The notes below the pieces were generated by a model. That model had not been told where the DNA came from, did no database searches, and saw nothing but the letters and a program-made list of their open reading frames with translations. Source: VGCC01 sp964495555 (GTDB lineage Bacteria > Actinomycetota > Actinomycetes > S36-B12). From it: a stretch of DNA of 25,526 nucleotides. The translations under genes were made by a program, and so were the position numbers. This document shows, one piece after another, positions 7,833 to 15,708 of the stretch; the first letter of the stretch is position 1; the number at the start of each line of letters is the position of its first letter. The stretch spans positions 1-25,526 of the forward strand of contig CAZBWA010000019.1 in NCBI GenBank assembly GCA_964495555.1, given 5' to 3'.

Positions 7833-9450
7833 CGATCTGACGATCGCACGTCACCTGGTCCACCGGCTCCGCGAACTCGGAATCACCGAGGGCTTCGGCA
7901 TCGTCGGGGACTTCGTGTTGAAGTTCGTCGGTGCCGTCGAAGCCGAGGGGTTCCCGGTGCTCATCACCGCCGATGAGCAGGGAGCCGGATTCGCCGCGGA
8001 TGCCTACGCCCGCGTGCGAGGCGCCGGGGTCGTCTTCTGCACCTATGGCGTCGGCGGCCTCAAACTCGCCAACGCGACGGCAGGTGCCTGGGCCGAGCAG
8101 GTCCCCCTCCTCGTCGTCAGCGGTGCACCGGGCGTGGCTGAGCGGGAGAAGGACCCGATGCTCCACCACCGGGTGAAGGACTTCGACACGCAACTACGGG
8201 TGTTCCAGGACCTGACCTGCGCCCAAGCCGTCCTCAGCTCCGCCCATTCCGCCGCGGGCGAGATCGATCGCGTCCTGTCCCACATGCTCGCCGAGCAGCG
8301 CCCGGGGTATCTCGAAGTCCCGCGCGACATGGTCGCGCAGGTGATCGAACCACCCGACGGGGGCCTCGATCCACACCTTCCCCCGGTGGATCAGGATGCG
8401 CTGCGCCACGCGCTCGACGACGTCCTCGAACACCTCCGCGATGCGCGCACCGCGGTGATCCACGCCGGTGCCATGGTGGATCGCCGCAACGTGGCCGATG
8501 CCCTCTACCGGGCTGCGATCGCCGGAGGTATTCCTGTGGCCACGAGCTCGCTCGGGCGCGGCGTCTTCCCCGAGCGCCACGAACTCGGTCTCGGCGTGTA
8601 CCTCGGGGCGCTGAGTCCCGAGCGCATCGTGCGCCGGGTCGAGGACGCTGACGTCCTGCTCAGCCTCGGCGTGCTGCAAACGGACCTGACACTCGGCGCC
8701 TTCACCGCGCACATCGACCATGAGCGCTACATCCTCGCCTCGGACACGGACGTCACCGTCGGCTATCGGACCTACCGCGAGGTCCCGTTGTGGGCCTTCC
8801 TCCCCGCGCTGGCGGATGCGCTCGCCGGAGAATCACTCGACCTCGATCACACGCCCCTCCCCACGCATGAGCCGTTCATCCCCGACGACGCACCGGTGAC
8901 CGTCCCGGATGTGGTGCACGGTGTCGAGGTGCACCTCGACGAACGTCACGCGCTCCTCCTCGACCCCGGTGAGGCCCTGTTCTCGGCGGTGGACATGCGC
9001 GTCCCTGCATATGCCCACGCGAGCGCCTATTACGCGACCATGGGCTACGCGGTTCCGGGTGCCCTCGGGGTAGGCAAGGCCGATCCGGGACGTCGACCTG
9101 TGGTGGTCGTCGGTGACGGTGCGTTCGCGATGACGGCACTCGAGGCTGCCACATGCGCCTTCCATGGGATTCCCGCAATCATCGTCGTCCTGGACAACGT
9201 CGGATACGGGACGCAACGACCCATCCTCGATGGTCCGTTCAACGACATCCCGCCGATCGCCGCGGACAAACTCGTCGAGGCGTTCGGTACGGGGCGTGGT
9301 TTCGACGTGACCACCCGCGCGCAACTGGACTCCGCACTCGCCGACGCGGTTGCCTCCGACGATTTGTGCATCATCCGCGTGAAACTTCCGAAGGACGGCC
9401 GGAGTGCCGCCCTGGAACGCCTCGGCGAGGCATTGCGCACCCGCGCCTAG
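7819..9450 (+). CDS. Pyruvate/indolepyruvate decarboxylase-like ThDP-dependent enzyme
   Basis: A 543-residue thiamine-diphosphate enzyme with PYR, central and PP domains in the usual order. By alignment to yeast-type pyruvate decarboxylase, Asp31 (IVGDF), the cofactor-activating Glu53 (ADEQGAGFAADAYAR) and the His116-His117 pair (MLHHRVKDFDTQ) are all kept. That pair separates 2-keto-acid decarboxylases from acetolactate synthases. The metal and diphosphate motif is GDG at 432-434 with Asn460, the same spacing as in yeast. The catalytic Glu477 of yeast corresponds to Gln466 here (YGTQRP, codon CAA). The ATG at 7819 follows GGGAGAAGG and lies inside the acyltransferase end. A 2-keto acid is the likely substrate, which one is unknown. 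The stop shares CTAG with the opposing gene. Confidence 0.85.
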   Translation: MSNGDDLTIARHLVHRLRELGITEGFGIVGDFVLKFVGAVEAEGFPVLITADEQGAGFAADAYARVRGAGVVFCTYGVGGLKLANATAGAWAEQVPLLVVSGAPGVAEREKDPMLHHRVKDFDTQLRVFQDLTCAQAVLSSAHSAAGEIDRVLSHMLAEQRPGYLEVPRDMVAQVIEPPDGGLDPHLPPVDQDALRHALDDVLEHLRDARTAVIHAGAMVDRRNVADALYRAAIAGGIPVATSSLGRGVFPERHELGLGVYLGALSPERIVRRVEDADVLLSLGVLQTDLTLGAFTAHIDHERYILASDTDVTVGYRTYREVPLWAFLPALADALAGESLDLDHTPLPTHEPFIPDDAPVTVPDVVHGVEVHLDERHALLLDPGEALFSAVDMRVPAYAHASAYYATMGYAVPGALGVGKADPGRRPVVVVGDGAFAMTALEAATCAFHGIPAIIVVLDNVGYGTQRPILDGPFNDIPPIAADKLVEAFGTGRGFDVTTRAQLDSALADAVASDDLCIIRVKLPKDGRSAALERLGEALRTRA

Positions 9451-9713
9451 AACGGCTCCTCGGGGGGCTTGCGGCGCACGAGGCGCCACGCCTCCTTGCT
9501 GCCTTTCTTGACCTTGTGCATCAGGACCTCCGCCCACACGAACTCGGTGGCCAGGACGGCGAGTCCCAGGATGATGAATGCGATACCGGGGCCAGGCAGG
9601 ACGAGCATCACGATCCCCGAAATGATCAGGGACCCGCCCACGATGGCGACGCCGATCCACCGCACGGGGTGGGGGAGCCGCTTCCAGTTCCCGAAGAGGG
9701 CCTCTCGATCCAC
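9447..9713 (-). CDS. PGPGW-motif small membrane protein (TIGR02611-like)
   Basis: An 88-residue protein with a GTG start. It has two hydrophobic segments: about residues 19-41, ending at the LPGPG turn (VMLVLPGPGIAF), then about 44-60 (ILGLAVLATEFVWAE). A basic tail follows (KVKKGSKEAWRLVRRK). The proline-glycine turn and the following hydrophobic helix define the PGPGW/TIGR02611 family, whose function is unknown. The start is six bases after a TACCCT box; the six bases are GGAAAG, which could also act as a weak ribosome binding site. It converges on the ThDP enzyme gene and shares its stop CTAG. Confidence 0.85.
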   Translation of the reverse strand: MDREALFGNWKRLPHPVRWIGVAIVGGSLIISGIVMLVLPGPGIAFIILGLAVLATEFVWAEVLMHKVKKGSKEAWRLVRRKPPEEPF

Positions 9714-9719
9714 CTTTCC

Positions 9720-9725
9720 AGGGTA
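9720..9725 (-). promoter_or_regulatory. Leaderless-type -10 box of the PGPGW gene
   Basis: On the minus strand TACCCT ends six bases before the GTG at 9713. The motif and spacing equal those seen before purF, the DUF4864-like lipoprotein gene and the flavin oxidase gene. The intervening GGAAAG means an ordinary leader cannot be excluded. Confidence 0.45.
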
Positions 9726-9807
9726 CGTGCGGGTCGCGGGGTGCGCGAGGCCGGACGACCCCTCCGACGCGGCATGCTGTGTCCCTGAGCCTGGAAAGGG
9801 AGTGCGT

Positions 9808-9984
9808 ATGGACGAGGAACAGAAGACGAAGGCGGAGAAGGACTCCGAGACGGTGGGCGAGGACCTGGTCAAGGGACTGGGTGCCGCGGCGGACGTCCTC
9901 GTCCATGGGGTTGCCGGAGCGGCCACCGGGATCGCCGATGGCGTAGACGCGGTACACGACAAGCAGGAGAAGCCTGATCGATGA
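9808..9984 (+). CDS. Small hypothetical protein, 58 residues
   Basis: The product is very short and charged. An acidic/basic N-terminus (MDEEQKTKAEKDSETVGEDL) leads into a Gly/Ala-rich helix (GLGAAADVLVHGVAGAATG), with a polar C-terminus. The hydrophobic part has small residues at regular spacing and might insert in or lie on a membrane. GGAAAGGG at 9793-9800 sits seven bases before ATG 9808; a GTG at 9802 is too close to it. The stop overlaps the next ATG (ATGA), so it seems to be made together with two small membrane proteins. I do not recognise a family. Confidence 0.7.
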   Translation: MDEEQKTKAEKDSETVGEDLVKGLGAAADVLVHGVAGAATGIADGVDAVHDKQEKPDR

Positions 9985-10340
9985 CCGGTGTCTTCGCGAC
10001 CCTCATCATCGTGGTGTCCCTGGCTATCGCGGTCTGGTCCGCTGTCCACCTGCTCATCAATCGTCCGATATCGAGGTACCTGCGCGCCTCCCTCCTCGTC
10101 CTCACAGCGTTGTTCCTCGTGTTCGCGGTCGGCGGCATCATCCAGATGGCAGTGAGCGATCGGGATTTCGCACGACTGGAATTCGTCGGCTACCTGGTAC
10201 TCAGTCCGCTCATTCCGCTGGGTGCCTGGTGGTGGGTGCGCGGGGACACGACGCGGGCAGGATCGGCGATCCTGCTTGTCGTCGCCCTCGTCATGCCCGT
10301 TCTGGTGATCCGTATCCAGCAGGTGTGGGCCGGTGTCTGA
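9981..10340 (+). CDS. Small integral membrane protein, 119 residues
   Basis: The protein shows four hydrophobic segments at roughly 3-25, 36-56, 68-86 and 95-114. Short basic loops lie between them (NRPISRYLR, RGDTTR), which suggests both ends face the cytoplasm or that the protein is an even-numbered helical bundle. There is no recognised catalytic motif. The ATG overlaps the stop of the 58-residue gene and the end overlaps the following gene by eight bases. Conserved pairs of such proteins occur in actinobacteria, but I cannot name a family with confidence. Confidence 0.8.
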   Translation: MTGVFATLIIVVSLAIAVWSAVHLLINRPISRYLRASLLVLTALFLVFAVGGIIQMAVSDRDFARLEFVGYLVLSPLIPLGAWWWVRGDTTRAGSAILLVVALVMPVLVIRIQQVWAGV

Positions 10341-10728
10341 GGTGAACCGCGGCTTCGGCCGCGTCCTGGTGGTGATCTATGCGATCTTCGCGATCGCTGC
10401 CACGGCAAGGTCGGCGATCCAACTCGCCACCCGATTCAGCGAGGCGCCTGTCGCGTACTTGCTCTCCGCTGTTGCGGCGGTCATCTACATCGTGGCGACG
10501 ATCGCCCTGGCACGCGGTAACCGCACGTCGACGCGGGTGGCGACGATCGCGATCACGATCGAGCTCGTGGGGGTGCTCGTGATCGGCACGATCAGTCTCC
10601 TGCGCCCGGAGTACTTCCCGCGGGCAACCGTCTGGTCCGATTTCGGCCGCGGATACCTCTTCATCCCGCTCGTGCTGCCCGTCATCGGGCTGTGGTGGGT
10701 GCGCCGCTCGCGAGGGACTCAGCCATAG
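10333..10728 (+). CDS. Small integral membrane protein, 131 residues
   Basis: A GTG-started protein with four predicted helices at about 10-28, 41-59, 70-90 and 107-124. The last ends in WWVRRSRG, a motif also found in the preceding protein (WWWVRG), so the two may be distant relatives and could pair in the membrane. The start lies inside the end of the preceding gene. The TAG stop is one base from the stop of the converging tadC gene. Function is unknown. Confidence 0.8.
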   Translation: MSEVNRGFGRVLVVIYAIFAIAATARSAIQLATRFSEAPVAYLLSAVAAVIYIVATIALARGNRTSTRVATIAITIELVGVLVIGTISLLRPEYFPRATVWSDFGRGYLFIPLVLPVIGLWWVRRSRGTQP

Positions 10729-10729
10729 C

Positions 10730-11653
10730 TCAATTCCCGAAATTCCCCATCAACCGGGACAGCGAGATCGCAGCAGGCCCCAGGACGATGATGAAGATGC
10801 CGGGCAGGAAGCAGGCGATGACCGGGAGCAGAATCTTCACGGGCACCTTCTGTGCGCGCTCGCGGGCGCGATCGCGTCGCTTGGCGCGCATCTCCGCGGC
10901 CTGCTCCGTGAGGATCCCGCTGATCGCGATGCCGAGGCGATCTGCCTGCAGCACCGCAGTGACGAACCGCGACAGGTCCTCCTGACGACTGCGACGTCCG
11001 AGGGATTCCAGCGCCGTCTGCCGTGATTGGCCCAACTGCATCTCGCGGAGGACGCGGGCGAACTCCTGCGCCACGGGGCCGTCCTGGTACGTGGCCACCT
11101 GGGCGAGCGCGGCCTGGAAACCCATCCCGGAGTGCACGCACAGACTCAGCAATTCGATCGCGTCGGGGAGTTCGCGCTGGATCAGGGTCGTGCGCCGGAG
11201 TCCGGTGTTGTAGATCAACAGGTCGGGCAGCCAGAACCCGGCGAGGAGCAGCACGGGCGCCCCCAGCCAGAGCCAGCCTCCGGCCAGTGCGCCGACAAGC
11301 ACTCCCACGAGCATGCCGCCGGCTGCGAGGGCGACCTTCGTGCGTAGGGCGGCGTCGAGCGCCGAGGAGTCCGGACGTCCGGCGTAGTCCAGGTGGATCT
11401 GGAGGTGACGTCGCTGCTCCGCGGTGGTGAGGCGTCGTCCGATGGACGCCAGGAGGTGACCGGGGCGACCGACGTCGACGAAGGAGGGCGCTAACGGGTC
11501 CGAAGTCGCGTAGCTGCCAAGGATCATCGTCACCGACTGCATGGTGCGACGGTGCTGCTGTACGCGCACGACGACGTAGGCCATGGCCATCACGCTCACC
11601 AATGTGAGCAGGGCCAGGGTGAGTGGGATCGGAATGGGCAGGGTGTCAGACAT
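10730..11653 (-). CDS. tadC: Tad pilus inner-membrane platform protein TadC
   Basis: A 307-residue member of the type II secretion F family. It has an N-terminal helix (about 8-28), a helix pair at about 108-147, a cytoplasmic T2SSF domain at about 160-275 (RELPDAIELLSLCVHSGMGF, then LSRFVTAVLQADRLG) and a C-terminal helix at about 275-298. With TadB it forms the platform turned or pushed by the CpaF ATPase to assemble Flp pili. The ATG at 11653 overlaps the tadB end by eight bases. It is the last gene of the tad operon, and its TGA is one base from the stop of the converging membrane protein gene. Confidence 0.9.
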   Translation of the reverse strand: MSDTLPIPIPLTLALLTLVSVMAMAYVVVRVQQHRRTMQSVTMILGSYATSDPLAPSFVDVGRPGHLLASIGRRLTTAEQRRHLQIHLDYAGRPDSSALDAALRTKVALAAGGMLVGVLVGALAGGWLWLGAPVLLLAGFWLPDLLIYNTGLRRTTLIQRELPDAIELLSLCVHSGMGFQAALAQVATYQDGPVAQEFARVLREMQLGQSRQTALESLGRRSRQEDLSRFVTAVLQADRLGIAISGILTEQAAEMRAKRRDRARERAQKVPVKILLPVIACFLPGIFIIVLGPAAISLSRLMGNFGN

Positions 11654-13250
11654 CGATGTTCGTGATCCTCCTCATCCATGCGGCTCCGACTCCGAGGATG
11701 ACCACGAGGAAGGCCAGGAGTGTCCAGCCGAGCGCGGTGGTCCAGAAGATCTCGATGTACTCGCGACGGGTGATGAAGAAGAAGGCGAACACGCCGACGG
11801 GCAGGATCATCAGGATCACCGCGGAGAGCCGACCTTCCGCCGAGAGGGCGCGCACCTCGCGCTGGACCTGCGCACGTTGGCGCACGGCCGTCGCGGCCGT
11901 GTCGAGGATTCCCGAGAGGGAGCCCCCGGACTCGCGCTGGATGCGCAGAGCCTGCACGGCCCAGCGCAGGTCGTCGCTGTCCATGCGCGTCGCCACGTGG
12001 TCGAGTGCGTCCGGGAGATCCAGACCGAGCGCCACCTCCGCTGTCGCGCGCCGCATCTGCCGAGCGAGTACGTCGCTCCCGCCATGCGCACCGCTGGCCA
12101 CCGCCTGGGCTAGGGACAGGCCCGAGCGCAGTCCGCTGGCGACGAGTGTCAGGAAGTCCGCGAGCTCGCCCTCGAAACGTCGTCGATTCGCATCGATCCG
12201 CGCGCGAAGGAACACCTCGGTGAGCAACCAGCCGAGGGGGAGTCCGACGAATGCGAGCGGGAGGGGAAGGCCAAGCAGCAGGATCACGGCGAAGAACAGG
12301 ATCATCACGGCCGACTGCAGGATCAACCAGGCGGTGGTGCCCAGCGGGATGTCTGCACCCTCCAGTTCGGCGCGGATGCGCTGATCCCATTCGTCGGGCA
12401 GCAGCGCGCCGATGCCCACCCGCGATGTGTCATCGGAGCCGACACGCGTGGTCGAGTAGTGCTCGAGGACGCGGCGGACCTTCGCGCGATTCCGGATCGC
12501 CTCCACGGTGTTCCACCCGGCGTACCCGGCCGCTGCGACACCGAGCAGGGCCGCCAGCGCGAGGAAGCCGGCCACCACCGGTGCGGGGGTCGCCGGCGGT
12601 GGAACGGGTGCGGGCGTCGGGGTCACCTCGACGACCGGCGTCGGCACGGGGGACGGTGGGGGTGCGGCAGCGGACATTTCGAGGGTGACCGCGGTGAGAG
12701 AGCGGGCGAAGGTCTCCGGTGCCGCGATCACCGACCCCCCGCTCGCCTCAGCGAACGTCTCGAGTGCTCGCTGCTCGCGTGGTGAGGGGTCGACGGCGAT
12801 GACGTCGATGGGTATTCGTTGGGCATCGATCGCTGCGAGCACCCGGGACGTCGAGGAGGAACTCGCCGTATCGGCGCCGTCACTCACGACCACGATCCTG
12901 GTGAGGCCCTCAACGTCCAGGCCTTGTGCGATCGCGTCGCGTAGTGCGGTATCCCCGCCGGCGCGCAGCGTCCGCGCGGCATCGAGGACTGCCTGGCGAT
13001 CGGTAGTGGGAGGGACCTCGATGCGTGCCTCGTCAGCGAAAGTGCCGATCCCGAACGGGATCGAGGGATCGAGGGCAGTGACGATGTCGCGGATAGCCAT
13101 CCGCGCCTCGCGAAGTCGGTCACCTGCCATCGACCCGCTGGTATCGACGAGCAGCAGCACCCGGTCGACGGGGGGTCCCTCGGCCGCACGGGCGGGTGCA
13201 ATGAGCACGGGCAGCACGAGTAGCGCGATCAGCAGGCTCCGACCCCTCAT
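11646..13250 (-). CDS. tadB: Tad platform protein TadB fused to a secreted von Willebrand A domain
   Basis: A 534-residue two-part protein. Residues 1-22 look like a signal peptide (LLIALLVLPVLIAPARA). Residues 29-190 form a vWA domain with a complete metal-ion-dependent adhesion site: DTSGS at 36-40, Thr101 and Asp124. A Pro/Ala/Thr-rich linker (196-224) leads to a helix at about 225-247. The rest is a TadB: helices at about 306-345, the T2SSF domain at about 360-475 (ELADFLTLVASGLRSGLSLA) and two C-terminal helices. The vWA domain would lie outside the membrane and the motor platform inside. Ordinary TadB proteins are about 300 residues. The frame is continuous, and the ATG overlaps the cpaF stop (ATGA). 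A ligand-sensing or adhesive role is inference. Confidence 0.9.
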   Translation of the reverse strand: MRGRSLLIALLVLPVLIAPARAAEGPPVDRVLLLVDTSGSMAGDRLREARMAIRDIVTALDPSIPFGIGTFADEARIEVPPTTDRQAVLDAARTLRAGGDTALRDAIAQGLDVEGLTRIVVVSDGADTASSSSTSRVLAAIDAQRIPIDVIAVDPSPREQRALETFAEASGGSVIAAPETFARSLTAVTLEMSAAAPPPSPVPTPVVEVTPTPAPVPPPATPAPVVAGFLALAALLGVAAAGYAGWNTVEAIRNRAKVRRVLEHYSTTRVGSDDTSRVGIGALLPDEWDQRIRAELEGADIPLGTTAWLILQSAVMILFFAVILLLGLPLPLAFVGLPLGWLLTEVFLRARIDANRRRFEGELADFLTLVASGLRSGLSLAQAVASGAHGGSDVLARQMRRATAEVALGLDLPDALDHVATRMDSDDLRWAVQALRIQRESGGSLSGILDTAATAVRQRAQVQREVRALSAEGRLSAVILMILPVGVFAFFFITRREYIEIFWTTALGWTLLAFLVVILGVGAAWMRRITNIDV

Positions 13251-14545
13251 GGCAGCGGCACCCCGCGGTCACTGAGCTCGCGGGCGAAGGTCGGCCGCAG
13301 TCCCGTCGGGAGCAGTTGACCGAGATGACCGTTGGGTGTGTTGCCGCGGTAGTCGAAGGTGAAGAGGTCCTGCGTGACGATGGTGTCGCCATCGAGACCG
13401 GTGATCTCGGAGATGCTCGTGATGTGACGCGATCCATCCCGAAGCCGGGCCTGATGCACCAGGACGTGGACGGCGCCCGCGATCTGCTCGCGGATGACGC
13501 GCACCGGGAGGTCGAGATCGGCCATCATCACCATGGTCTCGATTCGGGAGAGCGCATCACGTGCGCTGTTCGCGTGCACCGTGGTCAGCGATCCGTCGTG
13601 ACCGGTATTCATCGCCTGCAGCATGTCCAGGGCCGCGGCATCGCGCACCTCGCCGACCACGATGCGATCGGGGCGCATACGGAGCGCGTTGCGCACAAGG
13701 TCGCGGATGGTGACGACTCCCCGACCTTCGATATTCGCGGGCCTGGCCTCGAGTCGCAGGACGTGGGGCTGGTGCAGCTGCACCTCGGCGGCATCCTCGA
13801 TCGTCACGATGCGTTCACCCGGGGGGATGAAGGCGGAGAGGACGTTCAACGTCGTTGTCTTTCCCGAGCCTGTGCCCCCCGATATCAGCACGCTCATGCG
13901 TCCCTGCACGCACGCCTGCAGCAGGTCCATCGCATCGGGGGTGATGGTCCCCATCGCGATCAGGTCGCGAGCCGTATAGGGCTCGACGGAGAACTTGCGA
14001 ATGGTGAGTGAACAGCCATCGATCGCGATCGGCGGTATGACCGCGTTGACACGACTCCCGTCGGGAAGCCGTGCATCCACCATGGGGCTCGATTCGTCGA
14101 CGCGTCGACCGACGGCGGCGACGATGCGGTCGATGGTGCGGCGTAGGTGCTCCTCATCGGTGAAGCTCAGGTCGGTACGGTGCAGCAGGCCGCCCTTCTC
14201 GATGAAGACGACGTCATGGCGGTTCACCATGATCTCGGTGATCTCGGGATCGCGGAGGAGGGGTTCCAGGGGGCCGTGACCGAGGATGTCATCGGTGACC
14301 TCTTGAGCGATGCGCGCGCGCTCCACGGCGGTCAACGGCTCATCGCTGCTCTCCATCACCACGGAGATCGCGTCGAACACCGCGCCCTCCAGGGTGCGGG
14401 GATCGAGGGCGTCACCGTAGAGCTGTGTACCGAGCGTCTCCAGGAGCTGCTCGTGCACGGCCGTGGTGAGCGATCGCGCGACCGATCCCGAGGGCCGCTC
14501 CTTGCGCGACGGGGTCGCGGTGCCGAGCCGAGTCGCCAGACTCAT
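13247..14545 (-). CDS. cpaF: Tad pilus assembly ATPase CpaF/TadA
   Basis: A 432-residue secretion ATPase of the VirB11/PulE class, which powers extension of Flp pili. The N-terminal domain carries HGPLEPLLRDPEITEIMVN and the Arg-rich segment around GRRVDESSPMVDARLPDGSR. The Walker A loop is GGTGSGKT at 223-230, the Walker B region RPDRIVVGEVR at about 291-301, and the His box TGHDGSLTTVHANS at about 314-327. All catalytic motifs appear intact. The start overlaps the cpaE stop and the stop overlaps the tadB start, so ATPase and platform are coupled in translation. Confidence 0.96.
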   Translation of the reverse strand: MSLATRLGTATPSRKERPSGSVARSLTTAVHEQLLETLGTQLYGDALDPRTLEGAVFDAISVVMESSDEPLTAVERARIAQEVTDDILGHGPLEPLLRDPEITEIMVNRHDVVFIEKGGLLHRTDLSFTDEEHLRRTIDRIVAAVGRRVDESSPMVDARLPDGSRVNAVIPPIAIDGCSLTIRKFSVEPYTARDLIAMGTITPDAMDLLQACVQGRMSVLISGGTGSGKTTTLNVLSAFIPPGERIVTIEDAAEVQLHQPHVLRLEARPANIEGRGVVTIRDLVRNALRMRPDRIVVGEVRDAAALDMLQAMNTGHDGSLTTVHANSARDALSRIETMVMMADLDLPVRVIREQIAGAVHVLVHQARLRDGSRHITSISEITGLDGDTIVTQDLFTFDYRGNTPNGHLGQLLPTGLRPTFARELSDRGVPLP

Positions 14546-15708
14546 CCGACGGTCACCGCCTCATGGGCCTCCTCGCTCGTGCCGGCCGGTGCGCCGAGGA
14601 TCGTGGATAACTCCTGCACGAGACCGGTGATGGACCGGCTGACCGGACTGCGCGGATTGGTCTCGACCACCGTGGTGCCGTGGTTCAGTGCGACCACCAC
14701 GTCGCGGTTGGCGGGGATGCGTGCCGTGATCGGCATGTGGAGGATCTCGCGGATGTCACCCTGCGTCAGCCCGATGTTGGCCTCGTCGCGATTGAGGACC
14801 ACCTGGCGCTTCGACGCCGGATAGCCGAGGGCATTGAGCGTGTCCAGCGCGACCCGCACACTCTTGAGCGATGCGAGATCCGGAGTCGTCACCAGGATGT
14901 GGACGTCCGCCATATCCAGCGCCCGCAGCACGGTGTCGTTGAAGGCCGGTGGCGTATCGACGATCACCACGTCGTGGATCGCCAGCAGGCCATCGAGGAG
15001 TGTGGACACCAGGTCTGCGGAGATGAACTCCGCGTCCGCGGGGCGCGTGGGCCCGGGCAGAACGCTCAGGTTCGGGCGATAGGGCAGGAGCAGGGACTGC
15101 AGGGCGTGTTCATCGATGGCGTCGCGCAGACCGAGGGCGTCCGAGGTGGTACGCGTGGGTTCCAGGCGTAACGCGATCGCCACGTCGCCGAACTGCAGAT
15201 CGAGGTCGATCAGGCAGGTGCGGAACTTCTGCTTGGCGAAGGCGACGGCGAGATTGGTGGCCAGCATGGTCTTCCCGGTGCCCCCCTTGGGTGAGAACAC
15301 GGTGATGAGTCGTCCCCGCGCCGAGGCGGTGTGCGCGGTTCGGCTCGTCTTCGCGAGGCTCGCGGACACCTCGTGCGAACGGGCGCACGCCTCGACGAGC
15401 GCTGCCGCATCGTCCGCGTCGACCACCTCGCGTACGCCGGCGCGGATGGCCTGGGTCAGGGAGGCGACATCCATGCGGCGACGCAGGACCACGAACCCCA
15501 CATCGGGGCGAGACACCCGGTACCGCTCGACGGTGTCGAGCAAGACTCGCCAATCGACGTCCGAGCTGACAACGACCAAGTCCTCCTCGGGGTGGGCGAC
15601 GAGTGCATCCTCGAGCTCGGTCACCGAGGCCACAGGTGTGATGTCGGTGGCCAACGTGAAGCGGAAGCGTTCGGCATCGCGGATGGTGGGGGCGAAGACG
15701 ACTGTCAT
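14542..15708 (-). CDS. cpaE: Pilus localisation ATPase CpaE/TadZ
   Basis: A 388-residue protein. Residues 1-115 resemble an atypical receiver domain, and residues 131-370 form a MinD/ParA-type ATPase. The deviant Walker A is KGGTGKT at 141-147, followed by DLDLQFGDVA at about 168-177 and VIVDTPPAFND. CpaE/TadZ proteins place the Tad machine in the cell, often at a pole. The ATG overlaps the cpaB stop (ATGA). The first domain seems to lack a full set of phosphorylation residues, so it is probably structural. Confidence 0.92.
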   Translation of the reverse strand: MTVVFAPTIRDAERFRFTLATDITPVASVTELEDALVAHPEEDLVVVSSDVDWRVLLDTVERYRVSRPDVGFVVLRRRMDVASLTQAIRAGVREVVDADDAAALVEACARSHEVSASLAKTSRTAHTASARGRLITVFSPKGGTGKTMLATNLAVAFAKQKFRTCLIDLDLQFGDVAIALRLEPTRTTSDALGLRDAIDEHALQSLLLPYRPNLSVLPGPTRPADAEFISADLVSTLLDGLLAIHDVVIVDTPPAFNDTVLRALDMADVHILVTTPDLASLKSVRVALDTLNALGYPASKRQVVLNRDEANIGLTQGDIREILHMPITARIPANRDVVVALNHGTTVVETNPRSPVSRSITGLVQELSTILGAPAGTSEEAHEAVTVG

